Below are positions 19,025 to 27,597 of a DNA stretch of 64,000 bases, one piece after another. Source of the DNA: Thioploca ingrica (GTDB taxonomy: Bacteria > Pseudomonadota > Gammaproteobacteria > Beggiatoales > Beggiatoaceae); the NCBI GenBank assembly GCA_000828835.1, contig AP014633.1, positions 2,914,001 through 2,978,000 on the forward strand, read 5' to 3'. Each line of letters opens with the position of its first letter. The first letter of the stretch is position 1. A program made the translations under genes and the position numbers. The notes beneath the pieces are model-generated. The model searched no databases. It was not told where the DNA came from and worked only from the letters and a program-made list of their open reading frames with translations.

Positions 19025-19720
19025 ATGAACCGATACACGACTATTATTCAAGCGGGTTTATGGAAAAATAATGTTGGCTTAGTTCAACTACTCGGACTGT
19101 GTCCACTGCTCGCGGTGACCGGTACCTTAATTAATGGCTTAGGGCTTGGAATCGCAACGATCCTCGCACTAATCGCTTCTAATGTAACGGTTTCGTTAAC
19201 TCGTCACTGGATTCCGACGGAAGTACGTCTTCCCATCTTTGTATTGTTGATTGCTTCTATTGTGACGATAATTGAACTCATGATTAAAGCTTTTTATTAT
19301 GATTTATATTTAGCACTCGGTATTTTCATTCCCTTGATTGTAACCAATTGTGCTGTCATTGGTCGTGTCGAAGCTTTTGCCTTCAGGCAACCGGTTGATC
19401 GCGCTTTTCTGGATGGTCTCATGATGGGATTAGGATTTACTCTGGTATTAGTTATGTTAGGCGGGTTACGTGAATTATTAGGTCGCGGTACCCTATTTGA
19501 CCAAGCTGAACTCCTATTTGGAGAATTCGGTTATGGATTAAAAATAACTCTATTTGAGAATTATCGTGGCTTTTTACTTGCCGTGTTGCCACCCGGGGCA
19601 TTTTTTGGGTTAGGGTTATTAATTGCACTTAAAAATCTTGTTGATAGACAGTTGGCTTTGCGTACCACTTCAGTTTTTTCGTGGAAATCTGCTCAACAAC
19701 AAACTTCCTTTCCTCATTAA
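19025..19720 (+). CDS. rsxE: Electron transport complex subunit RsxE/RnfE
   Basis: An integral membrane subunit of the Rnf/Rsx complex, which couples electron flow between ferredoxin and NAD to ion movement, or keeps SoxR reduced. I place the start at ATG 19025 (GAGG about 11 bases upstream), giving 231 residues, the family size, and the normal start [20 protein letters not shown]. About six membrane helices are visible, as is the [13 protein letters not shown] signature. The other subunits (rsxABCDG) are not upstream; the preceding sequence is accessory DNA. A methyltransferase gene lies between it and nth, with which rsxE is usually adjacent. Confidence 0.93.
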   Translation: MNRYTTIIQAGLWKNNVGLVQLLGLCPLLAVTGTLINGLGLGIATILALIASNVTVSLTRHWIPTEVRLPIFVLLIASIVTIIELMIKAFYYDLYLALGIFIPLIVTNCAVIGRVEAFAFRQPVDRAFLDGLMMGLGFTLVLVMLGGLRELLGRGTLFDQAELLFGEFGYGLKITLFENYRGFLLAVLPPGAFFGLGLLIALKNLVDRQLALRTTSVFSWKSAQQQTSFPH

Positions 19721-19784
19721 ACTACAAACTACTTTATATCAATTTCTATCCGAAAACTATAGCTAATAATATGAATAAGGTATT

Positions 19785-20561
19785 ATGAGAAAATGGGTAA
19801 CAATCCTAAAAGTTTTTCGTTGTTTATTCTGGCGAGGTTATCAGTTTAAATGCCCTTTATGTGGTAATACATTACGAAAATTTCTTCCCGGTGGATTACT
19901 TCATCCCGTGTTGAAAGAAAAAAAGATCATTGGTGGTGGTTACCGTTTAAACTTTAAATGTCCCTGTTGTGGTTCTTTAGATAGAGATCGATTGATATAC
20001 CTTTATTTACTTTATAAAACTGAACTTTTTAATAAATCAGTTAAATTATTACATGTTGCACCTGAAATCAGTTTGAGCAAAAAATTTCAAGCCTGTAAAA
20101 ATCTTGATTACTTAACAGCAGACCTTTATAACCCATCCGTTATGGTCAAGATGGATATTGCCAATATTCAATACCCGGATACATTATTTGATGTAATTAT
20201 ATGTAATCATGTGTTAGAACATGTTGTAGATGACCGCAAAGCAATGTCGGAATTGTATAGAATTTTGAAATGGGGAGGTTGGGCAATTTTACAAGTTCCG
20301 CTATCTTTACAATTACATGAAACCTATGAAGACCAGAATATTACTACACCAAGAGAAAGGGAGAGGGTTTTTGGTCAAAATGATCATGTTAGAATTTATG
20401 CTAAAGATTATCGACATAGACTTGAAAAGGTAGGGTTTAAAGTGGAGGAATTCAACTGGAATTCTGATGAAAGATTTGGTAGATTAAAAAATCAGTTTGG
20501 ATTGAATAAGGAAGAATATATTTATTTTGTTTCTAAACTACCAACGACTCAGTCGTTCTAA
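19785..20561 (+). CDS. Class I SAM-dependent methyltransferase with zinc-ribbon N-terminus
   Basis: 258 residues. The N-terminus has two CxxC pairs (FKCPLCGNTL and FKCPCCGSLDRDR) that could bind zinc. A Rossmann methyltransferase fold follows: LLHVAPEISLS, ADLYNPSVMVKMD, FDVIICNHVLEHVVDD and YRILKWGGWAILQVPL. The type is common for glycan or small-molecule methyltransferases. It sits between rsxE and nth, two genes that are normally neighbours, so it may be a later insertion. The substrate is unknown. Confidence 0.8.
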   Translation: MRKWVTILKVFRCLFWRGYQFKCPLCGNTLRKFLPGGLLHPVLKEKKIIGGGYRLNFKCPCCGSLDRDRLIYLYLLYKTELFNKSVKLLHVAPEISLSKKFQACKNLDYLTADLYNPSVMVKMDIANIQYPDTLFDVIICNHVLEHVVDDRKAMSELYRILKWGGWAILQVPLSLQLHETYEDQNITTPRERERVFGQNDHVRIYAKDYRHRLEKVGFKVEEFNWNSDERFGRLKNQFGLNKEEYIYFVSKLPTTQSF

Positions 20562-20614
20562 AGATGTAAAATTTTTAAGCACAAAAACGTTTTTTTCATG
20601 TGGTGAATTGAACC

Positions 20615-21271
20615 ATGGATATTAAACAATGCCATACTTTATTTACTCGCTTACAAGCCCAGAATCCACATCCAACCACCGAATTACACTATCGTACCCC
20701 GTTTGAATTATTAATCGCTGTCATCCTGTCAGCTCAGGCAACCGATAAAAGCGTTAATAAGGTCACAGCGGTATTATTTAGCCTCGCTAACACACCTTCT
20801 CAAGTACTCGCTTTAGGTGAAGAACAACTCAGAGAATATATTAAAACGATTGGTCTATCTAATACTAAAGCACGGAATATCATTAAAACCTGTCAACTGT
20901 TGATAGAACAACATGATAGTGAAGTACCCTCAGAACGTCCCGCGTTGGAAGCGTTACCAGGGGTTGGTCGTAAAACCGCTAACGTGATTTTAAATACGGC
21001 TTTTGGCAAACCAACCATTGCGGTTGATACTCACATTTTTAGGGTAGCCAATCGAACCGGGTTAGCCACCGGTAAAACAGTACGTATCGTTGAAAATCAA
21101 TTATTAGCAACAATTCCCGCAGAATTTTGCAAAAATGCTCACCATTGGCTTATTTTACATGGACGCTATACTTGTGTCGCTCGTCAACCTAAATGTGGAC
21201 AATGTATCATTAACGATTTATGTGCTTATCCGCATAAAACCAGCATAACATCAAATCATTTTGCCGATTAA
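20615..21271 (+). CDS. nth: Endonuclease III (Nth)
   Basis: A base-excision-repair DNA glycosylase/AP lyase for oxidised pyrimidines. 218 residues with the helix-hairpin-helix LEALPGVGRKTANVILN, catalytic Lys120 and Asp138 (VDTHIFRV) at the E. coli positions, and the four cluster cysteines 187, 194, 197 and 203. It is followed after 3 bases by rsmG, so the two are probably one transcript. The start ATG at 20615 is the only sensible one. Confidence 0.97.
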   Translation: MDIKQCHTLFTRLQAQNPHPTTELHYRTPFELLIAVILSAQATDKSVNKVTAVLFSLANTPSQVLALGEEQLREYIKTIGLSNTKARNIIKTCQLLIEQHDSEVPSERPALEALPGVGRKTANVILNTAFGKPTIAVDTHIFRVANRTGLATGKTVRIVENQLLATIPAEFCKNAHHWLILHGRYTCVARQPKCGQCIINDLCAYPHKTSITSNHFAD

Positions 21272-21274
21272 ATA

Positions 21275-21898
21275 ATGAAGTTAGCCACTGAGCTTCAGCA
21301 GGGATTACAAGCCTTACCACTTCACCTACCTCCATTGACGCAAACACAATTATTAAATTACCTAGAATTATTAGCGCAATGGAATCAAGTTTATAATTTA
21401 ACCGCTATCCGCGACTTAGCTGAGATGATTCCCAAACATGTTTTGGATAGTTTAGCTATATTACCTTATGTTCAGGGTAATACGTTGGTAGACGTGGGTA
21501 CCGGTGCTGGATTACCAGGCTTATTGTTGGCTATCGCCTGTCCACAATGGCAATGCCTTTTATTAGACAGTAATGCCAAGAAAATTCGTTTTGTTAAACA
21601 GGCTATTTTAGAATTACAAATCAACAATGCCCAAGCAATCTGTACTCGCGTAGAAGCATTTAATCCACCAATTGGTTTTAATACCGTTATTACCCGTGCT
21701 TATGCCAATTTACACCATTTTTACTCTACAACTAAACATTTAGGTATCCCAGGGGGGTATCTTTTGGCCATGAAAGGCGTTTATCCCGCAACTGAAATAG
21801 CGCAACTGGCGCAGTTACCGGTACAGTTGAAATGTCTGCCAATACAGGTTCCACAATTACCGGCGCAGCGGCATGTGGTATTAATGGGTCCACTCTAA
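21275..21898 (+). CDS. rsmG: 16S rRNA (guanine-N7) methyltransferase RsmG
   Basis: It methylates G527 of 16S rRNA. 207 residues, the usual length, with YNLTAIRDLAEMIPKHVLDS, the SAM-binding LVDVGTGAGLPGLLLAI and the conserved VITRAYANL. It begins 3 bases after the stop of nth. In many bacteria rsmG sits with mnmG and the par genes, so the nth linkage is less usual. Confidence 0.96.
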   Translation: MKLATELQQGLQALPLHLPPLTQTQLLNYLELLAQWNQVYNLTAIRDLAEMIPKHVLDSLAILPYVQGNTLVDVGTGAGLPGLLLAIACPQWQCLLLDSNAKKIRFVKQAILELQINNAQAICTRVEAFNPPIGFNTVITRAYANLHHFYSTTKHLGIPGGYLLAMKGVYPATEIAQLAQLPVQLKCLPIQVPQLPAQRHVVLMGPL

Positions 21899-22002
21899 AA
21901 TCAGTTGAATTCCATGATTAAAAAAAATATACTGATTAAAATCCCATATTAAAACTTGAATCTATTAAAGAATTTCCTAACTGAACCCTAATCTAGGATA
22001 AA

Positions 22003-23142
22003 ATGCCTTTATTAACTCCAGCACAATGGGCTTATTTGTTATTCTGGTTTATCGTGATGATCCCGGCTGAATCATCAACCACTTTTGTGATTGGCAAATA
22101 TGCGCAAAGCCAAACCGGTCACTATGCCAATAATCTCAAATTAAATAAGATATTAAGAATTCCGGATGCCGATGAATTAGAAGTCACTATTCGGGGTAAA
22201 ATTGAAAAATGTTGTCAATTTAAGACTATTACTAAAAAATGTTGTGATTATTTAACTATTTATGATAATAATGAGCAAGAAATTGGTAAATTTAGTGGCC
22301 TAATCAATGAACATCTTTATGTGACTGGCTCGGCTATCCGAGTGACTTTTCGCTCCGACCGACGCACTACCGATGAGGGAGTAAAAGTAACTATTGCGGC
22401 ACGATTACCAGCCAGCATCTTTAATGAGATTAAAGGCCAACTTTTAGCGGTGATCGAACAATTTTTAACTTTTGGTACCACCGAAGCTTATATTAAAATT
22501 CGTTATAATTTACAGTCAATTAAAACGTTACATACCACTTTGATACAACGAGAAGAAATAGCGGGTATTGTCAATGACATTGCCGAGGAATTATTGGCGA
22601 TTGCTAGAAGTTACCAAGAAATTGCAGCTCTGGCGCCGGCTATTATGGCCAAGCATCAAGAACAATTTAAGGTGATCAACGATCTCAAAAGTAAAACTTC
22701 TTACACTATAGAAAAAATCGAACAACAACAAAAGAAATATCAGACGTTACTGGAAAAAAGTCAACAAGAAGTGAGTTCAAATCAGTTAAACAAATCGCTT
22801 GAAGAACAAAAGACTCAATTTTCTATTGATAGTTATAACAACATTTTACAAACGCTTTACGCCCAACAAGCGATTTGGAATAAATTTTATGAAGCACAGG
22901 AAATATTGGAGCAAAAACTAAAAAAATATTCAGAGAAAATCAGCATATTACTGTATATTTTAAATATTAATGCCCAAGTTTATGAACAAGCCGCTAATGT
23001 AGCCTTACTTCATAACACCACGATCGTTTCTTTAAATAATCTGAGTCATCTGACTGAATTACAAAAAATTATGACTGAAATTGAAGGCAGTGAAAATGAA
23101 ATCACTCAGTGGCTAAGCAAAATTGAACAAACCCAACTTTAA
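22003..23142 (+). CDS. Exported protein with CUB-like domain and coiled coil
   Basis: Not a known gene. 379 residues. The signal peptide (about 1-25, LLFWFIVMIPAES) is followed by a region (about 40-130) that resembles a CUB domain: CCDYLTIYDNNEQEIGKFSG and TGSAIRVTFRSDRR, with a CC pair at two places. Residues about 140-375 are helical with long coiled coils. The last 20 bases of the gene and the following junction are duplicated at 24447-24525, just before the next gene, so it once directly preceded the membrane-protein gene there. It is probably the first gene of an envelope operon. Confidence 0.75.
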   Translation: MPLLTPAQWAYLLFWFIVMIPAESSTTFVIGKYAQSQTGHYANNLKLNKILRIPDADELEVTIRGKIEKCCQFKTITKKCCDYLTIYDNNEQEIGKFSGLINEHLYVTGSAIRVTFRSDRRTTDEGVKVTIAARLPASIFNEIKGQLLAVIEQFLTFGTTEAYIKIRYNLQSIKTLHTTLIQREEIAGIVNDIAEELLAIARSYQEIAALAPAIMAKHQEQFKVINDLKSKTSYTIEKIEQQQKKYQTLLEKSQQEVSSNQLNKSLEEQKTQFSIDSYNNILQTLYAQQAIWNKFYEAQEILEQKLKKYSEKISILLYILNINAQVYEQAANVALLHNTTIVSLNNLSHLTELQKIMTEIEGSENEITQWLSKIEQTQL

Positions 23143-23201
23143 AATGGGTGCTACTCTCATCCTGGATAAAAAACCTATCGCGATAGGAGTTGGTGTGATC
23201 A
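23123..23201 (+). repeat. 79-base direct repeat, left copy
   Basis: Matches 24447-24525 with about four substitutions and no gaps. It covers the end of the CUB-domain gene and the first codons of the next gene. In this left copy the start codon of that gene reads CTG instead of ATG, and the frame then runs into unrelated sequence. It marks the left edge of an insertion. Confidence 0.85.
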
Positions 23202-23325
23202 TCCATGCCATTGGGATGTTAATTGCTCGCTACTAAGCTTTGCTTGGTAGTGGTCTGTACACGAGAGCTTCCGCTTCGTCTGTTTCGTCAAGCAGAGCTT
23301 GGTAATGGAGAAAATTGAGACTGAA

Positions 23326-23568
23326 TCAATTCAAAACTAGCCATAGACCAGTAAATTCATACATCCCGCCGGTTGCACCGCCAAATCCTGGTGCATCTGG
23401 ATTACCCCAGTTATTATTCAAAGTGCCGGTGGCAGGGTCATAATAATCGCCATTGGATCCTCTACCCAACATATGCAAACCAGCACCGCTGTTTACACAA
23501 ATAATTTGTGTTTCACCCATCAGTGGTGACGCATAAACAAACGGTGCTATTGGTGACCCAATATGCAC
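23326..23568 (-). pseudogene. C-terminal fragment of an unknown protein
   Basis: 80 codons from an ATG at 23568 to the stop at 23326, with plausible sequence (HMLGRGSNGDYYDPATGT, GGATGGMYEFTGLW). The upstream side is direct repeats, so the 5' part of a larger gene may be lost. I do not recognise the family, and it may be no longer expressed. Confidence 0.3.
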
Positions 23569-23569
23569 G

Positions 23570-23619
23570 TTGTTTCATCCAGGCTACGCTTGCTTTGTTT
23601 CATCCAGGCTACGCTTGCT
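23570..23619. repeat. Perfect 25-base tandem repeat (two copies)
   Basis: 23570-23594 and 23595-23619 are identical and contain CATCCAGGCTACGCTTGC. The core resembles the arms of the repeat at 2182-2267. The adjoining 23620-23760 holds more repeat-like sequence (GTGCGTTAGGCGCG, GAACGAAGCGCCTC) and no gene. Confidence 0.7.
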
Positions 23620-23844
23620 AAAATCAGCCAGGTAGGGTAGGCACCGCCTCAGCGAGATAGAGTGCGTTAGGCGCGTCTTTTTAGCTCGCGTAGCACTGAG
23701 GAACGAAGCGCCTCAATCCACCAGCGGGTTGTTCTGAATGAACGCATACCACAGAGTATCTCGATTGATGCTACGTTCTACTACGATAGAATTCATGAAA
23801 AAGCTTTGCTATAATTTTAGTTATCCAATAGTCGGAGTATCGAT

Positions 23845-24072
23845 ATGATGAATTTCAATACGGTTCAAATGATTTCAGATGAAAATGGTCAAATTACGGG
23901 GGTGATTGTACCCATCGAATTGTGGCGACAGATGCGTTCTGAAGTAGAAACCACTTACTTACTTAAAAGCGAAGTGATGAGACAACGATTAATAGAAGCT
24001 AAAAATCGTCGTGAGGGAATTGATTTTGAGGTCGCTTGTGAAAAACTTAGAATTCGATCCGATAGCGTTTGA
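23845..24072 (+). CDS. Phd/YefM-like antitoxin
   Basis: A 75-residue protein that begins with a compact N-terminal domain (NTVQMISDENGQITGVIVPI) and ends in a helical, charged tail. It overlaps the following YoeB-like toxin gene by 35 bases. The order antitoxin-toxin and the overlap fit a RelBE/YefM-YoeB type module. The match to Phd/YefM itself is only moderate. Confidence 0.7.
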   Translation: MMNFNTVQMISDENGQITGVIVPIELWRQMRSEVETTYLLKSEVMRQRLIEAKNRREGIDFEVACEKLRIRSDSV

Positions 24073-24310
24073 AGATTTCGCCTGGTGGATTGAGCAAGAT
24101 CGTAACAAGGCTATAAAAATTATCAAACTGATACGTGAAATACAACGTAATCCTTATTCTGGAAGAGGAGAGCCCGAACCACTGAAACACGAATTAGTGG
24201 GTTGTTGGTCAAGACGCATCGATCAAGAACACCGGCTGGTTTATCAAGTGCTAGAAACCGAAGATAAAATTAGAATTTTAGCTTGTCGATATCATTATTC
24301 TAAACATTAG
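24038..24310 (+). CDS. Txe/YoeB family toxin
   Basis: A ribosome-dependent mRNA interferase of the RelE fold. I choose the GTG start at 24038, which gives 90 residues and the family's usual start; the longer frame to 24011 is poor. Conserved blocks are WIEQDRNKAIKIIKLI, GRGEPEPLKHELVGCWSRRI, EHRLVYQV and the C-terminal ACRYHY, with the Arg, His and Tyr expected in the active site. It lies within the inserted block 23202-24446. Confidence 0.92.
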   Translation: MKNLEFDPIAFEDFAWWIEQDRNKAIKIIKLIREIQRNPYSGRGEPEPLKHELVGCWSRRIDQEHRLVYQVLETEDKIRILACRYHYSKH

Positions 24311-24446
24311 GCAGTCAGCGTGTCATCATTATAGTCCATGGTAGCCTCGTTTTGTTAGAAAGGTGTTGGTTGCGTAAACCACCTTTTCCAACCGTTCAAG
24401 GCTTCCTTTCAAATCCCATTTCATTTCAAAATGGTCCGAACTATTG

Positions 24447-24525
24447 TTGAACAAACCCAACTTTAAAATTGGCGCTACTCTCATCATGGATAAAAAACAT
24501 ATCGCGATAGGAGTTGGTGTGATCA
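24447..24525 (+). repeat. 79-base direct repeat, right copy
   Basis: The right copy of the repeat at 23123-23201. It keeps the ATG of the membrane-protein gene at 24486 and a relic of the end of the CUB-domain gene (GAACAAACCCAACTTTAA) in front of it. Confidence 0.85.
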
Positions 24526-25355
24526 CCTTTGTGGCAACTACTCTAACTATCATCTTAATTTGGATGATGAACTATCAGTCGGATGTGGTTATGTCATCAC
24601 CGCCAAGTCAATCTTTTCGATGGCAATCACTGAAACCAACTAGTCATACCGACCCGGCAGAAAATTTCACCGCAGAAATACCAGAAGATACTGCCAGTAA
24701 ACCGATTGAGCAACCTGCTGACAGTAAACCGATTGAGCAACCTGCTGAAAATAGTGTTGTTGATCAAGAAGAGGAAGCCACTGAACCTTCCTCATCAGTA
24801 CCGGTTGTCCCTGAACAACCCAAGATTCCTTGGTCTCAATTTAACAAAAGTTTATTGGCGCTAGAACAGGAACAATCGGCTATAATGACACTACTCGCCC
24901 AAAAATATTCCTCGGTGGTTGAACCAGAAACTCAAGTCGTTGAACCGGCAGCTAAAGTGATTGAGCACAATCCTAAAACGGTTGAGATAGAACCCGAAAC
25001 ACCCAAAACTAGAGTAGCGCCCAACCTTAAACCGGTTGAAATAGAACCGGAAACACCTAAAACTGTTGCAACCAAAACTGAAATAATAGCCACTACCGCC
25101 CAACCGGTTAAATTAGAAACTAACACGCTGACAACCACAACTGAAGTAGCTGAATTAACCAGTTTATTAGGAAAAAAAACGGTTGCTAAACCACTAGAAC
25201 TCGCTTGGGATACAGATTTATTTATCCAATTAAACTCAAATACTTGGCTAAAAGTTGCTCAACAAATTCTTGAATTGGAGCAGTGGCGAGAAAAAACTAT
25301 CCATTCTTTAAGTATCAAAGTCGAGCGTCAGGGTAATCAAGAGAATAATAAGTAG
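24486..25355 (+). CDS. Membrane-anchored Pro/Thr/Glu-rich protein
   Basis: Not a known family. 289 residues from ATG 24486; the longer frame to 24444 begins in a duplicated relic of the previous gene. A single N-terminal membrane segment (about 4-28, IAIGVGVITFVATTLTIILI) is followed by a low-complexity region with short repeats (KPIEQPADS twice; EIEPETPKT twice) and a more ordered end (about 230-289). The domain after the anchor would lie in the periplasm and could span to the wall or outer membrane. The gene is followed closely by DUF4398 and OmpA-type genes. Confidence 0.75.
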   Translation: MDKKHIAIGVGVITFVATTLTIILIWMMNYQSDVVMSSPPSQSFRWQSLKPTSHTDPAENFTAEIPEDTASKPIEQPADSKPIEQPAENSVVDQEEEATEPSSSVPVVPEQPKIPWSQFNKSLLALEQEQSAIMTLLAQKYSSVVEPETQVVEPAAKVIEHNPKTVEIEPETPKTRVAPNLKPVEIEPETPKTVATKTEIIATTAQPVKLETNTLTTTTEVAELTSLLGKKTVAKPLELAWDTDLFIQLNSNTWLKVAQQILELEQWREKTIHSLSIKVERQGNQENNK

Positions 25356-25410
25356 TTATCTGTAGTAGAGGTTGACTTTAAATCGAACCGTGGTAAAAAA
25401 GGTATTTAAT

Positions 25411-25749
25411 ATGTTAAAAATTCACTTTTTTATGGTAATGGTTGTCAGCGGGGTTGGTTGTAGTACCTATCAATTGGCACCACAACAATTACCTAATGAG
25501 AAAATAGCGAATGCTAAATTAGCGATTAATAAAGCTGAAGCCAGTCGTGCCCAGGAATTGGCTTGGCCAGAACTCAATAAAGCCCGAAAATATTTACAAC
25601 AAGCTCAAGCAGCGATGCCAGCCGAGGAATATGAATTGGCCGTTCGTTTAGCAGAAAAATCGCTGGTAGAAGCAAAGCAAGCAGAAGCGCAAGCAGAATA
25701 TGAACTCGCCCAACAGGCATTACAAGAAATACGAAGGCGTCAGGAGTAA
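25411..25749 (+). CDS. DUF4398 lipoprotein
   Basis: 112 residues from ATG 25411 (AAGG about 10 bases upstream); an upstream ATG at 25372 would add 13 residues before the signal peptide. The lipobox region VVSGVGCS predicts a lipid-modified cysteine. The rest is an Ala- and Glu-rich helical hairpin, EASRAQELAWPELNKARKYL onward, that matches DUF4398. It ends 8 bases before the next gene. DUF4398 commonly precedes an OmpA domain in the same or a neighbouring gene, as here. Confidence 0.82.
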   Translation: MLKIHFFMVMVVSGVGCSTYQLAPQQLPNEKIANAKLAINKAEASRAQELAWPELNKARKYLQQAQAAMPAEEYELAVRLAEKSLVEAKQAEAQAEYELAQQALQEIRRRQE

Positions 25750-25757
25750 AATAATTT

Positions 25758-26531
25758 ATGAAAAGCATAAGTTATGCTATTTTTAGAAAATTTTTGCTAT
25801 TATTTCCTATTATCTGGCTAGAAATGAGTTGTAGTACTGTTCCAACTGCGGAGAATAGTTTGTTAACCGAAGCGAGCGAAGTTTATGCTCAGGCAAGTGC
25901 AGACCCTAATACAGCTTCCTTAGAAGCCCTGGCTGAAGCTAAATCAGCTTTAGAAAAAGCAAAGACCTCTAAGGATAATGAAACTAAAGAACATTTTGCT
26001 TATTTAGCCAAAGGTTATGCACAAATTGCGATTACCGTAGCTAAACGCCAAGCACTCGAATTAGAAAGGAAAAAGTTACTGCAGCCAGTACCGAGTTTAC
26101 GTGAAAACAATAATCTGAATGTTAACAATCAACAATTACAACAACAAATTGCTTATTGGCAACGTAATCCTAATGAACAATTAGTTTTAATTTTAGAAGA
26201 TATCTGGTCTAAAACTGAACCGGCGGATTTACTACCAGAAGCAAGGCTAAGTCTTAATACGGTGGCTCGTTTTCTTGACCCACATCCAGAATTACAAGTT
26301 ATTATAAAGAGTTATAACGATAACTCCAGTAATGATCAATACGATCTCGGTTTATCTGACCGGCGTGCCCATGCCGTTAAATTTGCCTTAATTAATCGCG
26401 GTATTCGTTCTAACCGGATTAGAGCAACCCAAGCAAGTCGGCTATTGACTCAAAATCAAACTGCTACGAAGCACAAGCAAAATAACCGTGTAGAACTTAT
26501 TATCTTCAAAGAAGAAAATAAAAAACTATGA
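25758..26531 (+). CDS. OmpA family lipoprotein with DUF4398-like N-terminus
   Basis: 257 residues. The N-terminal hydrophobic stretch ends in EMSCSTV, a likely lipobox. Residues about 25-110 form a helical DUF4398-like region, then a short coiled coil. The C-terminal OmpA domain (about 150-250) has LPEARLSLNTVARFL and LSDRRAHAVKFALINRGI, and ends with NNRVELII. The domain binds peptidoglycan in homologues. It probably acts with the preceding lipoprotein and the membrane protein as an envelope assembly. Confidence 0.88.
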   Translation: MKSISYAIFRKFLLLFPIIWLEMSCSTVPTAENSLLTEASEVYAQASADPNTASLEALAEAKSALEKAKTSKDNETKEHFAYLAKGYAQIAITVAKRQALELERKKLLQPVPSLRENNNLNVNNQQLQQQIAYWQRNPNEQLVLILEDIWSKTEPADLLPEARLSLNTVARFLDPHPELQVIIKSYNDNSSNDQYDLGLSDRRAHAVKFALINRGIRSNRIRATQASRLLTQNQTATKHKQNNRVELIIFKEENKKL

Positions 26532-26642
26532 AATAGCAGCGAGGGATATTCGAGATAAATACTGATTGCGGTAGGATAAGTGAGAATAACATCATTTTAA
26601 GTAAAATGTAGCCAACAATATCAAACAAGGAGAAAATACTTT

Positions 26643-27443
26643 ATGGTTGACGTTGACCAATATCGAGTCAAAGAAGAACCTTATTATCGAACCGTCAGTG
26701 ATGAAGTGACACTTTACGAAGCGGCTTATGCTGCACGGATGCCGGTGATGCTTAAAGGCCCAACCGGTTGTGGTAAAACCCGCTTCGTCGAATATATTGC
26801 CTGGAAACTGCAAAAGCCGCTAATTACCATAGCGTGCCACGAGGACATGACGGCTTCTGACCTCGTAGGGCGGTTTCTATTAGATGCGACTGGAACGCGT
26901 TGGCAAGATGGCCCATTAACCATAGCCGCTCGAATAGGCGCTATCTGCTATCTGGATGAGGTCGTTGAAGCTCGACAAGACACCACGGTCGTAATTCATC
27001 CGCTCACTGATCACCGTCGCAATCTACCTTTAGAGAAAAAAGGTGAGTTAGTAACAGCGCATCCCGATTTTCAATTGGTTATTTCTTATAACCCCGGTTA
27101 TCAAAGCCTGATGAAAGATTTAAAACAGTCTACCAAGCAACGCTTTGGTGCTTTAGACTTTGATTACCCAGCGGCGGAAGTGGAAGCCGAAATTGTTGCC
27201 CATGAAACGGGAATTAATATGACTGTGGCTGAAAAACTAGTGGCTATTGCCCACCGTGCCCGTAATCTCAAAGGTCATGGTTTGGATGAAGGGATTTCTA
27301 CTCGCTTGTTGGTTTATGCCGGCAATTTAATCGCTAAGAATATCGATCCCAAATCAGCTTGTCATATGACGCTAGTACGTCCACTCACTGATGATCCTGA
27401 TATGCGCGATACCTTAGATGCTGCTGTCAATACTTATTTTTAA
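26643..27443 (+). CDS. cbbQ: CbbQ/NirQ/NorQ-type AAA+ ATPase
   Basis: A MoxR-type AAA+ ATPase of 266 residues, the CbbQ size. AAGGAG lies 10 bases before the ATG. Walker A is GPTGCGKTR (about 40-48), Walker B is [10 protein letters not shown], and the sensor segment is [11 protein letters not shown]. The C-terminal CbbQ extension ([18 protein letters not shown]) is present. CbbQ works with CbbO to remove inhibitors from RuBisCO; NorQ has the same fold for NO reductase. No cbbO, RuBisCO or nor gene is nearby, so the substrate cannot be decided. Confidence 0.85.
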   Translation: MVDVDQYRVKEEPYYRTVSDEVTLYEAAYAARMPVMLKGPTGCGKTRFVEYIAWKLQKPLITIACHEDMTASDLVGRFLLDATGTRWQDGPLTIAARIGAICYLDEVVEARQDTTVVIHPLTDHRRNLPLEKKGELVTAHPDFQLVISYNPGYQSLMKDLKQSTKQRFGALDFDYPAAEVEAEIVAHETGINMTVAEKLVAIAHRARNLKGHGLDEGISTRLLVYAGNLIAKNIDPKSACHMTLVRPLTDDPDMRDTLDAAVNTYF

Positions 27444-27597
27444 AAGAAGTTATCTAGCGGCTAACCATTTAGAATCGCTGCTGAGTACCGATAAATCCAA
27501 AGTAACGTGGTTGCATTTAGAAACGTACTCATCAGTGATTCTAAACGGTAGGACACCACCTCAACAGCCTAATCCCATCCGTTCCCTCACTGTCCTT

